DNA of 64,000 nucleotides from Massilia agilis (GTDB lineage Bacteria > Pseudomonadota > Gammaproteobacteria > Burkholderiales > Burkholderiaceae_D): assembly GCF_024756255.1 (NCBI RefSeq), contig NZ_JANUHB010000005.1, forward strand, positions 248,001 through 312,000, given 5' to 3'. Both the position numbers and the translations under genes were made by a program. Of the stretch, positions 8,103 through 16,454 are shown in pieces; the first letter of the stretch is position 1, and the number at the start of each line of letters is the position of its first letter. The notes beneath the pieces were generated by a model. That model did no database searches. It saw only the letters and a program-made list of their open reading frames with translations, and was not told the DNA's origin.

Positions 8103-8450
8103 ATGCATCGCGATCTTCAACTAAACCAATGGACCCCCGTCTGCCCGCTCGACGACATCGTTCCCGATACCGGCGTGTGCGCACTGCTCAATGGCGAGCA
8201 GGTCGCCGTCTTTCGTGTCGGGCGCGGCGAGCCGGGCGTTTTTGCGATCGCCAATTACGACCCGAACGCGCATGCGGCGGTGCTCTCGCGCGGGATCGTC
8301 GGCAGCCTGGGCGAGCGCGTGGTGGTGGCCTCGCCGATCTACAAGCAGCACTTCGACCTGCGCACTGGGGAATGCCTGGAGGCGCCCGAGCGCTCCGTCG
8401 CCTGCTATCCGGCACGCGTGGCGGACGGAATGGTCTGGGTAGCGGCATGA
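8103..8450 (+). CDS. nirD: NirD: nitrite reductase small subunit
   Basis: A 115-residue Rieske-fold protein typical of NirD in length and sequence (NGEQVAVFRVG, PIYKQHFDLRTGECLE). The Cys/His pairs of a true Rieske cluster are absent, as usual for NirD. It pairs with NirB in the cytoplasmic nitrite reductase. AAAGGAG precedes its ATG, and its stop overlaps the next start in an ATGA junction. Confidence 0.93.
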   Translation: MHRDLQLNQWTPVCPLDDIVPDTGVCALLNGEQVAVFRVGRGEPGVFAIANYDPNAHAAVLSRGIVGSLGERVVVASPIYKQHFDLRTGECLEAPERSVACYPARVADGMVWVAA

Positions 8451-9655
8451 AGCCGGCGCTGGTGGTTGTCGGTAACGGCATGGCCGGCATGCGCACGGTC
8501 GAGGAACTGCTCAAGATTGCGCCGGATGCCTACGACATCACCGTGTTCGGCGCCGAGCCGCACGGGAATTACAACCGCATCCTGTTGTCGCCCGTGCTGT
8601 CCGGGGAAAAGACGGTGGACGACATCATGCTGCACCGGCGCGAGTGGTACCGCCAGCATGGCATCACCCTGTTTGCCGGCGACCCGGTGGTGCGGATCGA
8701 CCGCGGCAATCGCACGGTGCACGCGGCATCGGGCCTGGTGGTGCGCTACGACAGGCTGCTGCTGGCAACCGGTTCCACGCCCTTCATCGTGCCGGTGCCC
8801 GGGCATGCGCTCGAAGGCGTCATCGGCTTTCGCGACCTGGGCGACGTGGACACGATGCTCGCTGCCGCCAGCCAGGGAGGGCAGGCGGTGGTGATCGGCG
8901 GCGGGCTGCTGGGGCTGGAGGCTGCCAGCGGACTGGCGCGGCGCGGCATGCAGGTGACCGTGCTCCACGTGACCGACAGCCTGATGAACCAGCAGCTGGA
9001 CCGCCAGGCCGGCGCGCTGCTCAAGACGGCACTGGAGCGTAAGGGCATTCGCATCCTGCTCGGCGCGCAGACAGCCGCGATCGTGGGCGAGGAACGCGCG
9101 CAGGCGGTGCGCCTGGCCGACGGCAGCGAAATTGCGGCCGACCTGGTGGTCATGGCCGCCGGCGTACGGCCGAACATCGGGCTTGCGCGCGACGCCCGCC
9201 TGTACTGCGAGCGCGCGATCGTGGTGGACGACACCATGCAGACCTACGACCCGCGCATCTACGCCGTTGGCGAATGCGTGCAGCACCGGCGCGCGACCTT
9301 TGGCCTGGTGGCGCCGATCTGGGACCAGGCGCGCGTGTGCGCGGCGCACCTGGCCGGAGCGGGCCACCGCCGCTACGTGCAACAGCCGACTGCAACGCGG
9401 CTCAAGGTGACCGGCGTCGAACTGTTTTCGGCAGGCGACATCGTGGGCGGCGAAGGCAGCGAGGACCTGGTGCTGCGCGACCGCGGCGCGGGCGTGTACA
9501 AGCGCCTCGTTCTCAGCGGCGGCCGGCTTGCCGGCGCCGTGCTGTACGGCGACGTGCAGGACGGCCCGTGGTATTTCGACCTGATCCAGCAGCGCGCTGA
9601 TGTTTCATCGATGCGCGACACGTTGTTGTTCGGCCGTGCGCTGTGCGCCGCCTGA
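8447..9655 (+). CDS. nasB: FAD/NAD(P)H electron-transfer subunit of assimilatory nitrate reductase (NasB-like)
   Basis: A 402-residue pyridine nucleotide-disulfide-type flavoprotein. It has an N-terminal FAD motif (VVGNGMAGMR), a central NAD(P) motif (VVIGGGLLGLEAA) and a C-terminal NirB-like region. It resembles the N-terminal half of NirB in the same operon but has no siroheme part. Position between nirD and the nitrate reductase gene indicates that it passes electrons from NAD(P)H to NasA. The start overlaps the nirD stop by four bases. The symbol follows nasB usage; other genomes name the equivalent gene differently. Confidence 0.8.
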   Translation: MKPALVVVGNGMAGMRTVEELLKIAPDAYDITVFGAEPHGNYNRILLSPVLSGEKTVDDIMLHRREWYRQHGITLFAGDPVVRIDRGNRTVHAASGLVVRYDRLLLATGSTPFIVPVPGHALEGVIGFRDLGDVDTMLAAASQGGQAVVIGGGLLGLEAASGLARRGMQVTVLHVTDSLMNQQLDRQAGALLKTALERKGIRILLGAQTAAIVGEERAQAVRLADGSEIAADLVVMAAGVRPNIGLARDARLYCERAIVVDDTMQTYDPRIYAVGECVQHRRATFGLVAPIWDQARVCAAHLAGAGHRRYVQQPTATRLKVTGVELFSAGDIVGGEGSEDLVLRDRGAGVYKRLVLSGGRLAGAVLYGDVQDGPWYFDLIQQRADVSSMRDTLLFGRALCAA

Positions 9656-9668
9656 CGAGGAGCCCATC

Positions 9669-12374
9669 TTGAAGTTGTCGACCATTCCGCTGGCGGTGCG
9701 CACCACCTGTCCCTATTGTGGCGTTGGCTGCGGCGTGACCGCAACGGCGCAGCCGGACGGCTCGCTCGCCATCGCCGGCGATGAGAAGCACGAGGCCAAC
9801 CGCGGCCGGCTCTGCGTGAAGGGTGCGGCGCTGGGCGAAACGCTGGGGCTGGACGGGCGCCTGCTGCAGCCTGCGCTGCGCGAACGCGGCCAGTTGCGCG
9901 ATGCGAGCTGGGACGAGGCGCTGGACCGTGTGGCCGCCGGCTTTGCGCGCGCGGTCGCGCAGCACGGGCCTGATTCGGTGGCGCTGTACGTGTCGGGCCA
10001 GATGCTGACCGAGGACTACTACGTCGCCAATAAACTGATGAAGGGCTACATCGGCAGCGCCAACATCGATACCAACTCGCGCCTGTGCATGTCGTCCAGC
10101 GTGGCCGGGCACAAGCGCGCGTTCGGCGAGGACATCGTCCCCGGCTGCTACGAGGATTTCGAACTGGCCGACATGGTCGTGCTGGCCGGGTCGAACGCGG
10201 CCTGGTGCCACCCGACGCTGTTCCAGCGCCTGGTGCGTGCGCGTGAATTGCGGCCGCAGATGAAAATCGTGGTGATCGATCCGCGCCGCACCGCGACGGT
10301 CGAACTGGCCGACATGCACCTGCCGATCAAGCCCGGCAGCGACGCCTGGCTGTTCAATGGCCTGCTGTGCCACCTGGCGCGGCAGGGAAGGGCGGACCGG
10401 GACTTCATCGCCGCGCACACCGAAGGGCTGGACGAGGCGCTGGCGGCGGCCCAGGACACCTGCGGCGACCTGCACGCGGTCGCGCGCGCATGCCGCGTCG
10501 ATCCTGCCCTGCTGCTTGCCTTCTACGATGCCTTTGCCGCGACGGCCAAGGTGGTCACCGCATACTCGCAGGGCATCAACCAGTCGTCTTCCGGCACCGA
10601 CAAGGTCAACAGCATCATCAACTGCCACCTGCTGACTGGTCGCATCGGCAAGCCTGGCATGGGCCCGTTCTCGCTGACCGGGCAGCCGAACGCCATGGGC
10701 GGGCGCGAGGTGGGCGGCCTGGCCAACATGCTGGCGGCGCACATGGAGCTGGAGGACCCAACGCAGCGCGCGGCGGTACAGGCGTTCTGGGATTCCCCGC
10801 GCATCGCGCATCAGCCGGGGCTGAAGGCGGTGGACCTGTTCCGCGCGGTGGAAGAGGGCCGGATCAAGGCGTTATGGATCATCGCCACCAACCCGGTGGT
10901 GAGCCTGCCCGACGCCGACCAGGCCAGGCGCGCGCTGGCCAAATGCGAGCTGGTGGTTGTCTCGGACATCGTTGCCGGCACCGACACCAACGCTTATGCC
11001 GACGTGCTGCTGCCTGCGCTCGGCTGGGGCGAGAAGGACGGCACCGTCACCAATTCGGAGCGCCGCATTTCGCGCCAGCGTTCCTTCCTCCCCGCGCCCG
11101 GCGCGGCGCGCGCCGACTGGCAGGTGCTGTGCCAGGTGGCGCAGCGCATGGGCTTCGGCGGCCTCGATTACCAGTCCGTGCACGAGATCTTCGACGAGCA
11201 CGCGCGGCTGTCTGCGTGGCGCAATGAAGGCGCCACTGCGCGCGTGTTCCGACTCGACGGGCTGGCTGGCATGAGCCGGCGCGACTACGACGAGCTCGAG
11301 CCGATCCAGTGGCCGGTCACGCACGGTGAAGATGGCAAGCCGCGTGGCGCCGCGCGCCTGTTCGGCGACGGCCGCTTTGCCCGACCGTCTGGCCGCGCAC
11401 GCCTCGTGCCGGTGACGCCGCGTGGCCCGGCCAACCTGCCAGGCGGGGACTATCCGCTGGTGCTCAATACCGGGCGCGTGCGCGACCAGTGGCACACGAT
11501 GACGCGCACCGGCAAGTCTCCGCGCCTGGCCGGCCATGTTCCGGAGCCGTTCATCGACATGCACCCACAGGACGCGCTGCTGTGCGGCGTGCGCGAAGGA
11601 GAGCTGGCGCGCGTGATGAGCGACTGGGGCGAGATGGTGGCGCGGGTCGCGCATGGCGGCGGCATCGCGCGCGGCAGCCTGTTCGTGCCGATCCACTGGA
11701 GCGGCCAGACGGCCGCGGACGCACGCGTGGGCGCAGTGGTGAATCCGGTGGTGGACCCGCTGTCGGGCGAGCCCGAGTTCAAGCACACGCCCGTGCGAGT
11801 GGAGCCGTTCGGCGTCGCATGGCACGGCTTCATCCTGAGCCGGCGCGGGCGTGCGCTCGAGCGCGCCGCCAACTGGACCCGTATCGAGGGACAGGGCCTG
11901 CGCCGCTACGAGCTGGCCGGGCGCGAGCCGATCGCGCTTGCACCCGGCTGGGCGCGCGAGCTGCTCGACGTGTGCGACGAGGATGCCGACTGGCTCGAGT
12001 ACGAAGACCAGGGCGCGGGCCTGTACCGTGCCGCGCATCTGGTCGATGGGCGGATCGAGGCCTGCCTGTTCGTGTCGCGCCTGCCTGCGCTGCCGTCGCG
12101 CGCATGGCTGGCCGCCCTGTTCGAACAGGAGCGCCTGTCGGCGCAGGACCGCGCGGACCTGCTGGCGGGGCGCGCGCGCGCAGGCGGCAGCGATGCCGGC
12201 CCAACCGTGTGCTCGTGCTTCGGCGTGGGCCGGGCCACGATCTGCAACGCGATCCGCGAACACAAGCTGATGGATGTGGCTGGCGTGACCGCCTGCGTCA
12301 AGGCAGGCGGCAATTGCGGCTCGTGCGTGCCGGAGATCCGGCAGTTGCTGGCTGATGTCGAGGCTGCGGAATAG
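9669..12374 (+). CDS. nasA: NasA: assimilatory nitrate reductase catalytic subunit
   Basis: A 901-residue molybdopterin oxidoreductase. The N-terminal [4Fe-4S] motif is CPYCGVGCGV with the fourth cysteine in GRLCVKG. The Mo-bisMGD domains follow (YVSGQMLTEDYYVANKLMKG, YSQGINQSS), then the dinucleotide-binding C-terminal part. The last 60 residues form a BFD-like [2Fe-2S] domain (VCSCFGVG, GGNCGSCVPEIR). The start is TTG 9669, placed by GAGGAG six bases upstream; the earlier in-frame ATG lies inside nasB. No twin-arginine signal is visible, as expected for a cytoplasmic enzyme. It is the last gene of the operon. Confidence 0.93.
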   Translation: MKLSTIPLAVRTTCPYCGVGCGVTATAQPDGSLAIAGDEKHEANRGRLCVKGAALGETLGLDGRLLQPALRERGQLRDASWDEALDRVAAGFARAVAQHGPDSVALYVSGQMLTEDYYVANKLMKGYIGSANIDTNSRLCMSSSVAGHKRAFGEDIVPGCYEDFELADMVVLAGSNAAWCHPTLFQRLVRARELRPQMKIVVIDPRRTATVELADMHLPIKPGSDAWLFNGLLCHLARQGRADRDFIAAHTEGLDEALAAAQDTCGDLHAVARACRVDPALLLAFYDAFAATAKVVTAYSQGINQSSSGTDKVNSIINCHLLTGRIGKPGMGPFSLTGQPNAMGGREVGGLANMLAAHMELEDPTQRAAVQAFWDSPRIAHQPGLKAVDLFRAVEEGRIKALWIIATNPVVSLPDADQARRALAKCELVVVSDIVAGTDTNAYADVLLPALGWGEKDGTVTNSERRISRQRSFLPAPGAARADWQVLCQVAQRMGFGGLDYQSVHEIFDEHARLSAWRNEGATARVFRLDGLAGMSRRDYDELEPIQWPVTHGEDGKPRGAARLFGDGRFARPSGRARLVPVTPRGPANLPGGDYPLVLNTGRVRDQWHTMTRTGKSPRLAGHVPEPFIDMHPQDALLCGVREGELARVMSDWGEMVARVAHGGGIARGSLFVPIHWSGQTAADARVGAVVNPVVDPLSGEPEFKHTPVRVEPFGVAWHGFILSRRGRALERAANWTRIEGQGLRRYELAGREPIALAPGWARELLDVCDEDADWLEYEDQGAGLYRAAHLVDGRIEACLFVSRLPALPSRAWLAALFEQERLSAQDRADLLAGRARAGGSDAGPTVCSCFGVGRATICNAIREHKLMDVAGVTACVKAGGNCGSCVPEIRQLLADVEAAE

Positions 12375-12383
12375 ACAAGAAAA

Positions 12384-12418
12384 AAGCCAGATCACCTTGC
12401 GTTTGATCTGGCCTTTTA
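12384..12418 (+). terminator. terminator after nasA
   Basis: GCCAGATCA (12386-12394) pairs with TGATCTGGC (12404-12412), followed by a short T run. It closes the nitrate operon a few bases before the left end of the tRNA-Pro island. Confidence 0.85.
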
Positions 12419-12425
12419 AATTCGG

Positions 12426-12449
12426 TGGTCGGGGTGAGAGGATTCGAAC
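12426..12449. repeat. attachment-site repeat, distal end of the tRNA-Pro island
   Basis: These 24 bases are identical to the 3' end of tRNA-Pro at 19339-19362, including the CCA end and T-arm, and in the same orientation. The rest of a tRNA is missing, so this is the duplicated attachment site left by site-specific integration. Confidence 0.88.
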
Positions 12450-12665
12450 TTCACCGAATCAGTGACTTACGTCGCAGGTGGTGTTACACATGGAAAGCTG
12501 TAGTGTAACAGGCTGTAAGTCGGTTCGCTAGCTGGGGCCGCTCGATTAACAAACCGGAATTATCAGTGAGGTAATCCGGCGCATCCGACGCTGCGTAAAG
12601 GACTTTCGCGCCGGTATTCAAGAGCACGCTGATCGAGCGCCACCTTGTCCGTTTTAACTGCCATG
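12450..12665. other. left island margin, no gene; possible integrase arm sites
   Basis: I see no supported gene here. GTGTTACAC (12481), GTGTAACA (12503-12510) and CTGTAAGTC (12513-12521) are notable, because GTGTAACA followed by CTGTAAGTC also occurs at the other island end (19261 and 19288) in the same orientation. They are candidate arm-type sites for the integrase. An imperfect hairpin with CCGG ends lies near 12555-12580. Confidence 0.4.
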
Positions 12666-13628
12666 TTAGGCATCGCCTTCCCCACCTTCAGCTTTTCGAT
12701 TCGTCATGCTTTCGAGTCGACGAGCGAGCTTCTCCTTCAGGTCTCTTAAATTGGCATACTCTGGGCAGTTGTAGCCAGCGAGGTCAAAGTGGAGGCCGGT
12801 GCCTGCCTTTCGATAAAGTAGGACTCGGCGGCCCAGCGCGTGCGCGAAGCCGACCTCATAGTAGACGTTTGGGCGAGCACCCGTTAGGTCTGCGAAGAGA
12901 AACTCGCTGGTTCTGAGCTCATTAAGAACTCGCTGCGTGATCTGGCCATCGTGTTCTATGTCGTCTGCTCTTACTGCGTTGACACCGAACCGCTGGAAAG
13001 TCTCCTTTACAGCGTCGCAAATGTCGGTGAGCTCCGGGTGCGCTGGATCCATCCACATCATTACAAATGCCGTGCCTGGACGATACCGCGGAGCATCGAT
13101 ACTGTTGGCAGGAGCGCCGGCACCCGGAGGGGAGAGATCCTCGGAAGCCTCGACGAAAGCTAAGATTCGTAGAATGGTTGATGTGTTGTCGTGGAACACG
13201 ACCTGAGCCTCCAATGGCGGCAGTGGCTCATCGTCGCTCTGCATTGCGGGGCGCACCCCCAGAATGCGATCTTCGTCGTTCAACACCTCGATTTCTTCGA
13301 ATCGGTATCTACGTAGCTGAATCGAGGCGCGCATGGCCTTTGTCGCGTGCCTCAGGTCTGCTAAATCTTCTCCTCCCACCAGTGGCGCTGCTCGCATAGC
13401 TTCTGCAACTTGCGCGCTGTATCTCACCGCCCGCTGGACAATACTTCGCGCAGTTTGGAGGGAATCGTCAGATACCTGCTGCCAGTAGTGATCGGGCGAC
13501 AGTCGAGGTCGCCAAGACTCACCAGGTTCTTCTTTGACGTATCTAGCGATTTCACGGAAGTAGTCGCCAGCGTCGTTTCGTAGCGTCTCGATCAGTAGCC
13601 GAAGATCGGACTTGGGTACTTCACTCAT
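12666..13628 (-). CDS. TIR-like / nucleoside deoxyribosyltransferase-like protein, candidate defence effector
   Basis: 320 residues. The first 160 are helical and unfamiliar. Residues 187-310 carry a deoxyribosyltransferase/TIR-like fold: FVMMWMDPAHPEL, then a conserved block running ADDIEH to FADLTGARPNVYYEVG, followed by AHALG. E258 in YYEVG sits where these folds place their catalytic glutamate. Such domains degrade nucleotides or NAD in several anti-phage systems, but no substrate can be read from sequence. Start ATG 13628 has a strong GGAAGGAG site. It lies 128 bases downstream of the HNH gene on the same strand and is the last gene of the cassette. Confidence 0.65.
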   Translation of the reverse strand: MSEVPKSDLRLLIETLRNDAGDYFREIARYVKEEPGESWRPRLSPDHYWQQVSDDSLQTARSIVQRAVRYSAQVAEAMRAAPLVGGEDLADLRHATKAMRASIQLRRYRFEEIEVLNDEDRILGVRPAMQSDDEPLPPLEAQVVFHDNTSTILRILAFVEASEDLSPPGAGAPANSIDAPRYRPGTAFVMMWMDPAHPELTDICDAVKETFQRFGVNAVRADDIEHDGQITQRVLNELRTSEFLFADLTGARPNVYYEVGFAHALGRRVLLYRKAGTGLHFDLAGYNCPEYANLRDLKEKLARRLESMTNRKAEGGEGDA

Positions 13629-13756
13629 GATTCTTCTCCTTCCGGACGCATTGCGCGTGTAACTCAATCGCCACAGGATTTCCTAGATGACACCCTTGAA
13701 CTGTTGAAAATAAATACCAGTCGCTATTTTTCCACTACTTGACGTTACTCGTCGGG

Positions 13757-14452
13757 CTACCCCCACGCCACCCGACAGGCGAGGTAGTTGCTCAAAACTA
13801 TCTTTACCCAGTCACCGCAGGACTGGCCCACCGCGTACTGGTACCTGTGCTGCTGGACGACTTGCCATTGATCGTAGGCGGTCGGCTTTCCAGACAGGAA
13901 ATTTATGAAGGCCCGGCTTCCTATTTCGGGATACAGACTGCCAACTTCATCTTCTAGGGAGAAGAACAACCTTAGCTGTTCCTCGGACATGCATGGAATA
14001 GGTGTTATTTCAATAGCCTCGGGCTCTTCGATGTGCTGAAGGCCAAGCTCGTATGAAATGTGGCCACGGGCAAGCTTAAGTACAACTTCTTCAACCCTTT
14101 CTGCTTCGGGAACCCAATGCATCTTGTTGTTCTCATCGGGGCGCTTGGAGCGTTCTATCCTTTGCCTGATCGATGGTCGAGCTTTAAGGGTTTCCACTAC
14201 TTTTGGCCTGAAGTTGTCGTTGGAGGTAGTTGTGCCTTGAATGACGCACTCGATGAAACATGCAAGATACTCTTCTGACAAGGAGAAGCCTTTGTTGCAT
14301 TGGACGCATGACTCTGCAACGGGGAGGTTGTTCGGGTAGGGTTCGTCCAAGAGAATCCGCGAAGGGACGTGGTCGCGTGAGTCTCCAATCCCGCCGCAGT
14401 AGGCACAGACACCCCTAAACCGATCATCCAAAAACAATTTCTTAGGATCCAT
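13757..14452 (-). CDS. HNH-type nuclease-like protein
   Basis: A 231-residue protein with a zinc-supported HNH-like N-terminus: C16-x2-C19, then DHVPSRIL (D27-H28), then C49-x2-C52-N53. The paired CxxC motifs around a DH are the usual frame of the HNH/McrA fold, which cuts nucleic acid with a metal ion. The remaining 170 residues (SEEYLACFIECVI onward) match nothing I recognise. Its ATG follows the stop of the HEPN-like gene after two bases (TGA-gt-ATG), so the two are translationally coupled. The nuclease role is inferred from motifs. Confidence 0.65.
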   Translation of the reverse strand: MDPKKLFLDDRFRGVCAYCGGIGDSRDHVPSRILLDEPYPNNLPVAESCVQCNKGFSLSEEYLACFIECVIQGTTTSNDNFRPKVVETLKARPSIRQRIERSKRPDENNKMHWVPEAERVEEVVLKLARGHISYELGLQHIEEPEAIEITPIPCMSEEQLRLFFSLEDEVGSLYPEIGSRAFINFLSGKPTAYDQWQVVQQHRYQYAVGQSCGDWVKIVLSNYLACRVAWG

Positions 14453-14454
14453 AC

Positions 14455-15240
14455 TCAGTTCAACGAGTTAAGCAAATCGCCCACAGAGGCGTCCAGTACG
14501 TGCCACGAGGTCTTGCATGTTGCTTGGTCGAAGTTTGCGCGGGTCATAACCGCCTGCCAGGGATGGACCACGTTGCGCGAGTCCCGTAGCGCATGGCTGA
14601 ACTTGCCTCGATCAGTCTTGAGCCACCCAATGTCAGCCGCAACGTCGATGAGCGTGCTGAGGTTCCAGTCGTGGATGGCCGGACTCTTGCCCGTTTTGTC
14701 GCGTGGTGCTCTCCCTGACTGGTACGCCGTTGAGGCGGATAGTTGGGCTCTCGCGAGAAGCAATCCTTCGAGGACGCTTCCCATCATGATTACCGCTGCG
14801 GTGTACGCCTCAACGTGAATACACCTTTGTGCTTCACGCCATCGCTTCTCCAACTCATCGTTGAGACCGGGCACGGAACTCGTTAAGCGCGAGAAGTCCG
14901 GTGGCGCATGAATGATCTTCTTCGGCTTCTCAAACGCGCCAGTGTCAACAAACTTGAGGGCACTACGAATGTATCGCGCAAGGGTTTCAAGGCGGATGCG
15001 GCGGCTGTTTGCCTGAAAGTCGATGTCTTCCGCCATGCCCGATACCAAGGTCGGTGGAAGCCCGTCGAGTCCATCAAGGATCATCCGCACCTCCCGTATC
15101 TTGCCGTCTACATCCCGGAGACCACTAAACCGCTCAGTGGCGGCGGAGCCATCTGGCAGTGCTATCTCGCCGAGGGTGCCCTGTAGAAACTTCACTGCCT
15201 GTAGCTTGTCCATGAAGCCTTGCCGGTAGTTGTTATCCAT
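14455..15240 (-). CDS. HEPN-like / Abi-C-like protein, first gene of the cassette
   Basis: 261 residues, mostly helical. The C-terminal part (AAVIMMGSVLEGLLLARAQL, then LSTLIDVAADIGWL and ALRDSRNVVHPWQ) resembles abortive-infection C-terminal/HEPN domains. R219-x6-H226 fits the R-x4-6-H pattern of HEPN ribonucleases; R222 gives a shorter alternative. HEPN proteins often serve as toxin RNases or sensors in defence and toxin-antitoxin loci. It is the promoter-proximal gene and couples to the HNH gene. The fold assignment is by eye and needs a profile search. Confidence 0.55.
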   Translation of the reverse strand: MDNNYRQGFMDKLQAVKFLQGTLGEIALPDGSAATERFSGLRDVDGKIREVRMILDGLDGLPPTLVSGMAEDIDFQANSRRIRLETLARYIRSALKFVDTGAFEKPKKIIHAPPDFSRLTSSVPGLNDELEKRWREAQRCIHVEAYTAAVIMMGSVLEGLLLARAQLSASTAYQSGRAPRDKTGKSPAIHDWNLSTLIDVAADIGWLKTDRGKFSHALRDSRNVVHPWQAVMTRANFDQATCKTSWHVLDASVGDLLNSLN

Positions 15241-15664
15241 TCATCAGTGTATCACCCACCTTGCTCGGCAAACACATGGCCACCCACACAAACTCTGGTG
15301 TTATCTAGGGAAGGGATGCTTGCTCCAGCGCCGGCGGTGATGTCGGTTCTGGCAAATCTAAGTAAGGGAACAGGCCGCGACCTCTTTCTGCTCCGGATTT
15401 TTGCGGGGGTACCAGCGCGGGTTTGCGCGGCCCACCGGCCCCCATGCGGCCCCGGCCCGAAACGTCCCGTGGCGGCCCTTCAGCCGGGGAGGCGCGCTCG
15501 TCCGTCGCTTGCCGTTCGGCTCGACATCATCCAGCACGCCGGCTCCCTGATCTGCGCCGACTGATCCCGGCTCGACGCCATCGGCCAGCGCCCGGCCCTC
15601 ACTGGGATTTTCGTCTGTTCGCTTCGCACGGCCACCGATCCCGCACGCCAAGCTCAGGCTATCA
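15241..15664. other. intergenic stretch between HEPN-like and recombinase genes
   Basis: Contains the promoter area of the minus-strand cassette and an open frame at 15358-15651 (minus) rich in G, P, R and A. That frame has no ribosome site or recognisable domain, so I do not call it a gene. The segment at 15410-15500 is locally very GC-rich compared with the rest of the island. Confidence 0.4.
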
Positions 15665-15775
15665 GCTCAATAGGGCATACCACAGCGAGTCAGCCGGTTG
15701 AGCCTATTTGACTAGCTCATTAGGGTTGACTGTCATTGAGCCACCTCACAGTATTGAGCCATTGACCATTTGAGC
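15665..15775. promoter_or_regulatory. array of TTGAGC/GCTCAA sites before the serine recombinase
   Basis: TTGAGC occurs at 15698, 15736, 15754 and 15770. The inverted form GCTCAA occurs at 15665 and a variant GCTCAT at 15715, where AGCTCAwTAGGG is shared. Steps between the last three are 18 and 16 bases. The array ends 11 bases before the recombinase ATG. Such spacing fits recombinase subsites or an autoregulatory operator. Confidence 0.5.
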
Positions 15776-15785
15776 TAGGTAAGCC

Positions 15786-16454
15786 ATGAAGCAGCACATC
15801 GTTTACTACGGACGGATCAGCACCACGGACGGCCAGACAGCCGCCACTCAGCACGAGGAGGCCGCGAAGCTGGGCATCAAGTCGAACCTCGTGTTCATTG
15901 ATGAGGGCGTGTCCGGGTATCACGTCGCACCCGAGGACCGGCCAGAATGGGTTAAGTGCTTTCTGGCTATACGCGACGGTGATGTGCTGGTGGTGCGCTG
16001 GCTGGACCGTATCTCACGCCGGTACGATGAACTGGCCCGAGTGATGCGAGCACTCATGGAGAAGGGCGTAATCGTGCGCTGCACGCTGAACGGCATGGAG
16101 TTCGACGGTAGCACCACGGACCCGCTCAAGAAGGCCACTCGGGACGCCCTGTTAGCGTTCATCCAGGCTCAAGGCGAGGTGGATTACCTGAACCGGAAAG
16201 AAATGCAGCGGCGCGGTATCGACCGGGCCATGCGTGAGGAACCCGAGAAGTACCGGGGACGGGCAAGGGCTGCGGATGCTGCGACCGTGGAGGCGTGGCG
16301 ACAGGAACGGAAGGCGAGTATCGAAGCGACAGCGGCCGAGTTCGGTATCAGCCCGGCCACGGTGAAGCGGTACAGGGCCGAGGTTCAGGGCGCAGCTAGC
16401 AAGCCAACCAAGGCGGCTGAGACGGGTCGTGGCGAGGCGAACGCAGGTGCCTGA
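15786..16454 (+). CDS. small serine recombinase (resolvase/invertase family)
   Basis: 222 residues. The catalytic N-terminal domain begins MKQHIVYYGRIST with nucleophile S12 after R10; the second arginine cluster is VVRWLDRISRRYDEL. The C-terminal 60 residues include a helix-turn-helix (EFGISPATVKRY) and a polar tail. It is longer than a minimal resolvase but far shorter than large serine integrases. It is divergent from the HEPN-like gene, with an array of TTGAGC sites just upstream. It could resolve or invert DNA within the island, or be a passenger. Confidence 0.85.
   Translation: MKQHIVYYGRISTTDGQTAATQHEEAAKLGIKSNLVFIDEGVSGYHVAPEDRPEWVKCFLAIRDGDVLVVRWLDRISRRYDELARVMRALMEKGVIVRCTLNGMEFDGSTTDPLKKATRDALLAFIQAQGEVDYLNRKEMQRRGIDRAMREEPEKYRGRARAADAATVEAWRQERKASIEATAAEFGISPATVKRYRAEVQGAASKPTKAAETGRGEANAGA

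Noticed and set aside
12426..12500. A second tRNA-Pro gene at the left island end
   Set aside because: Only the 3' 24 bases match; no D-arm or anticodon arm follows. It is the duplicated attachment site.
15358..15651. Minus-strand open frame of 97 codons in the island
   Set aside because: Low-complexity G/P/R/A composition, no ribosome site, no family. Left as intergenic.
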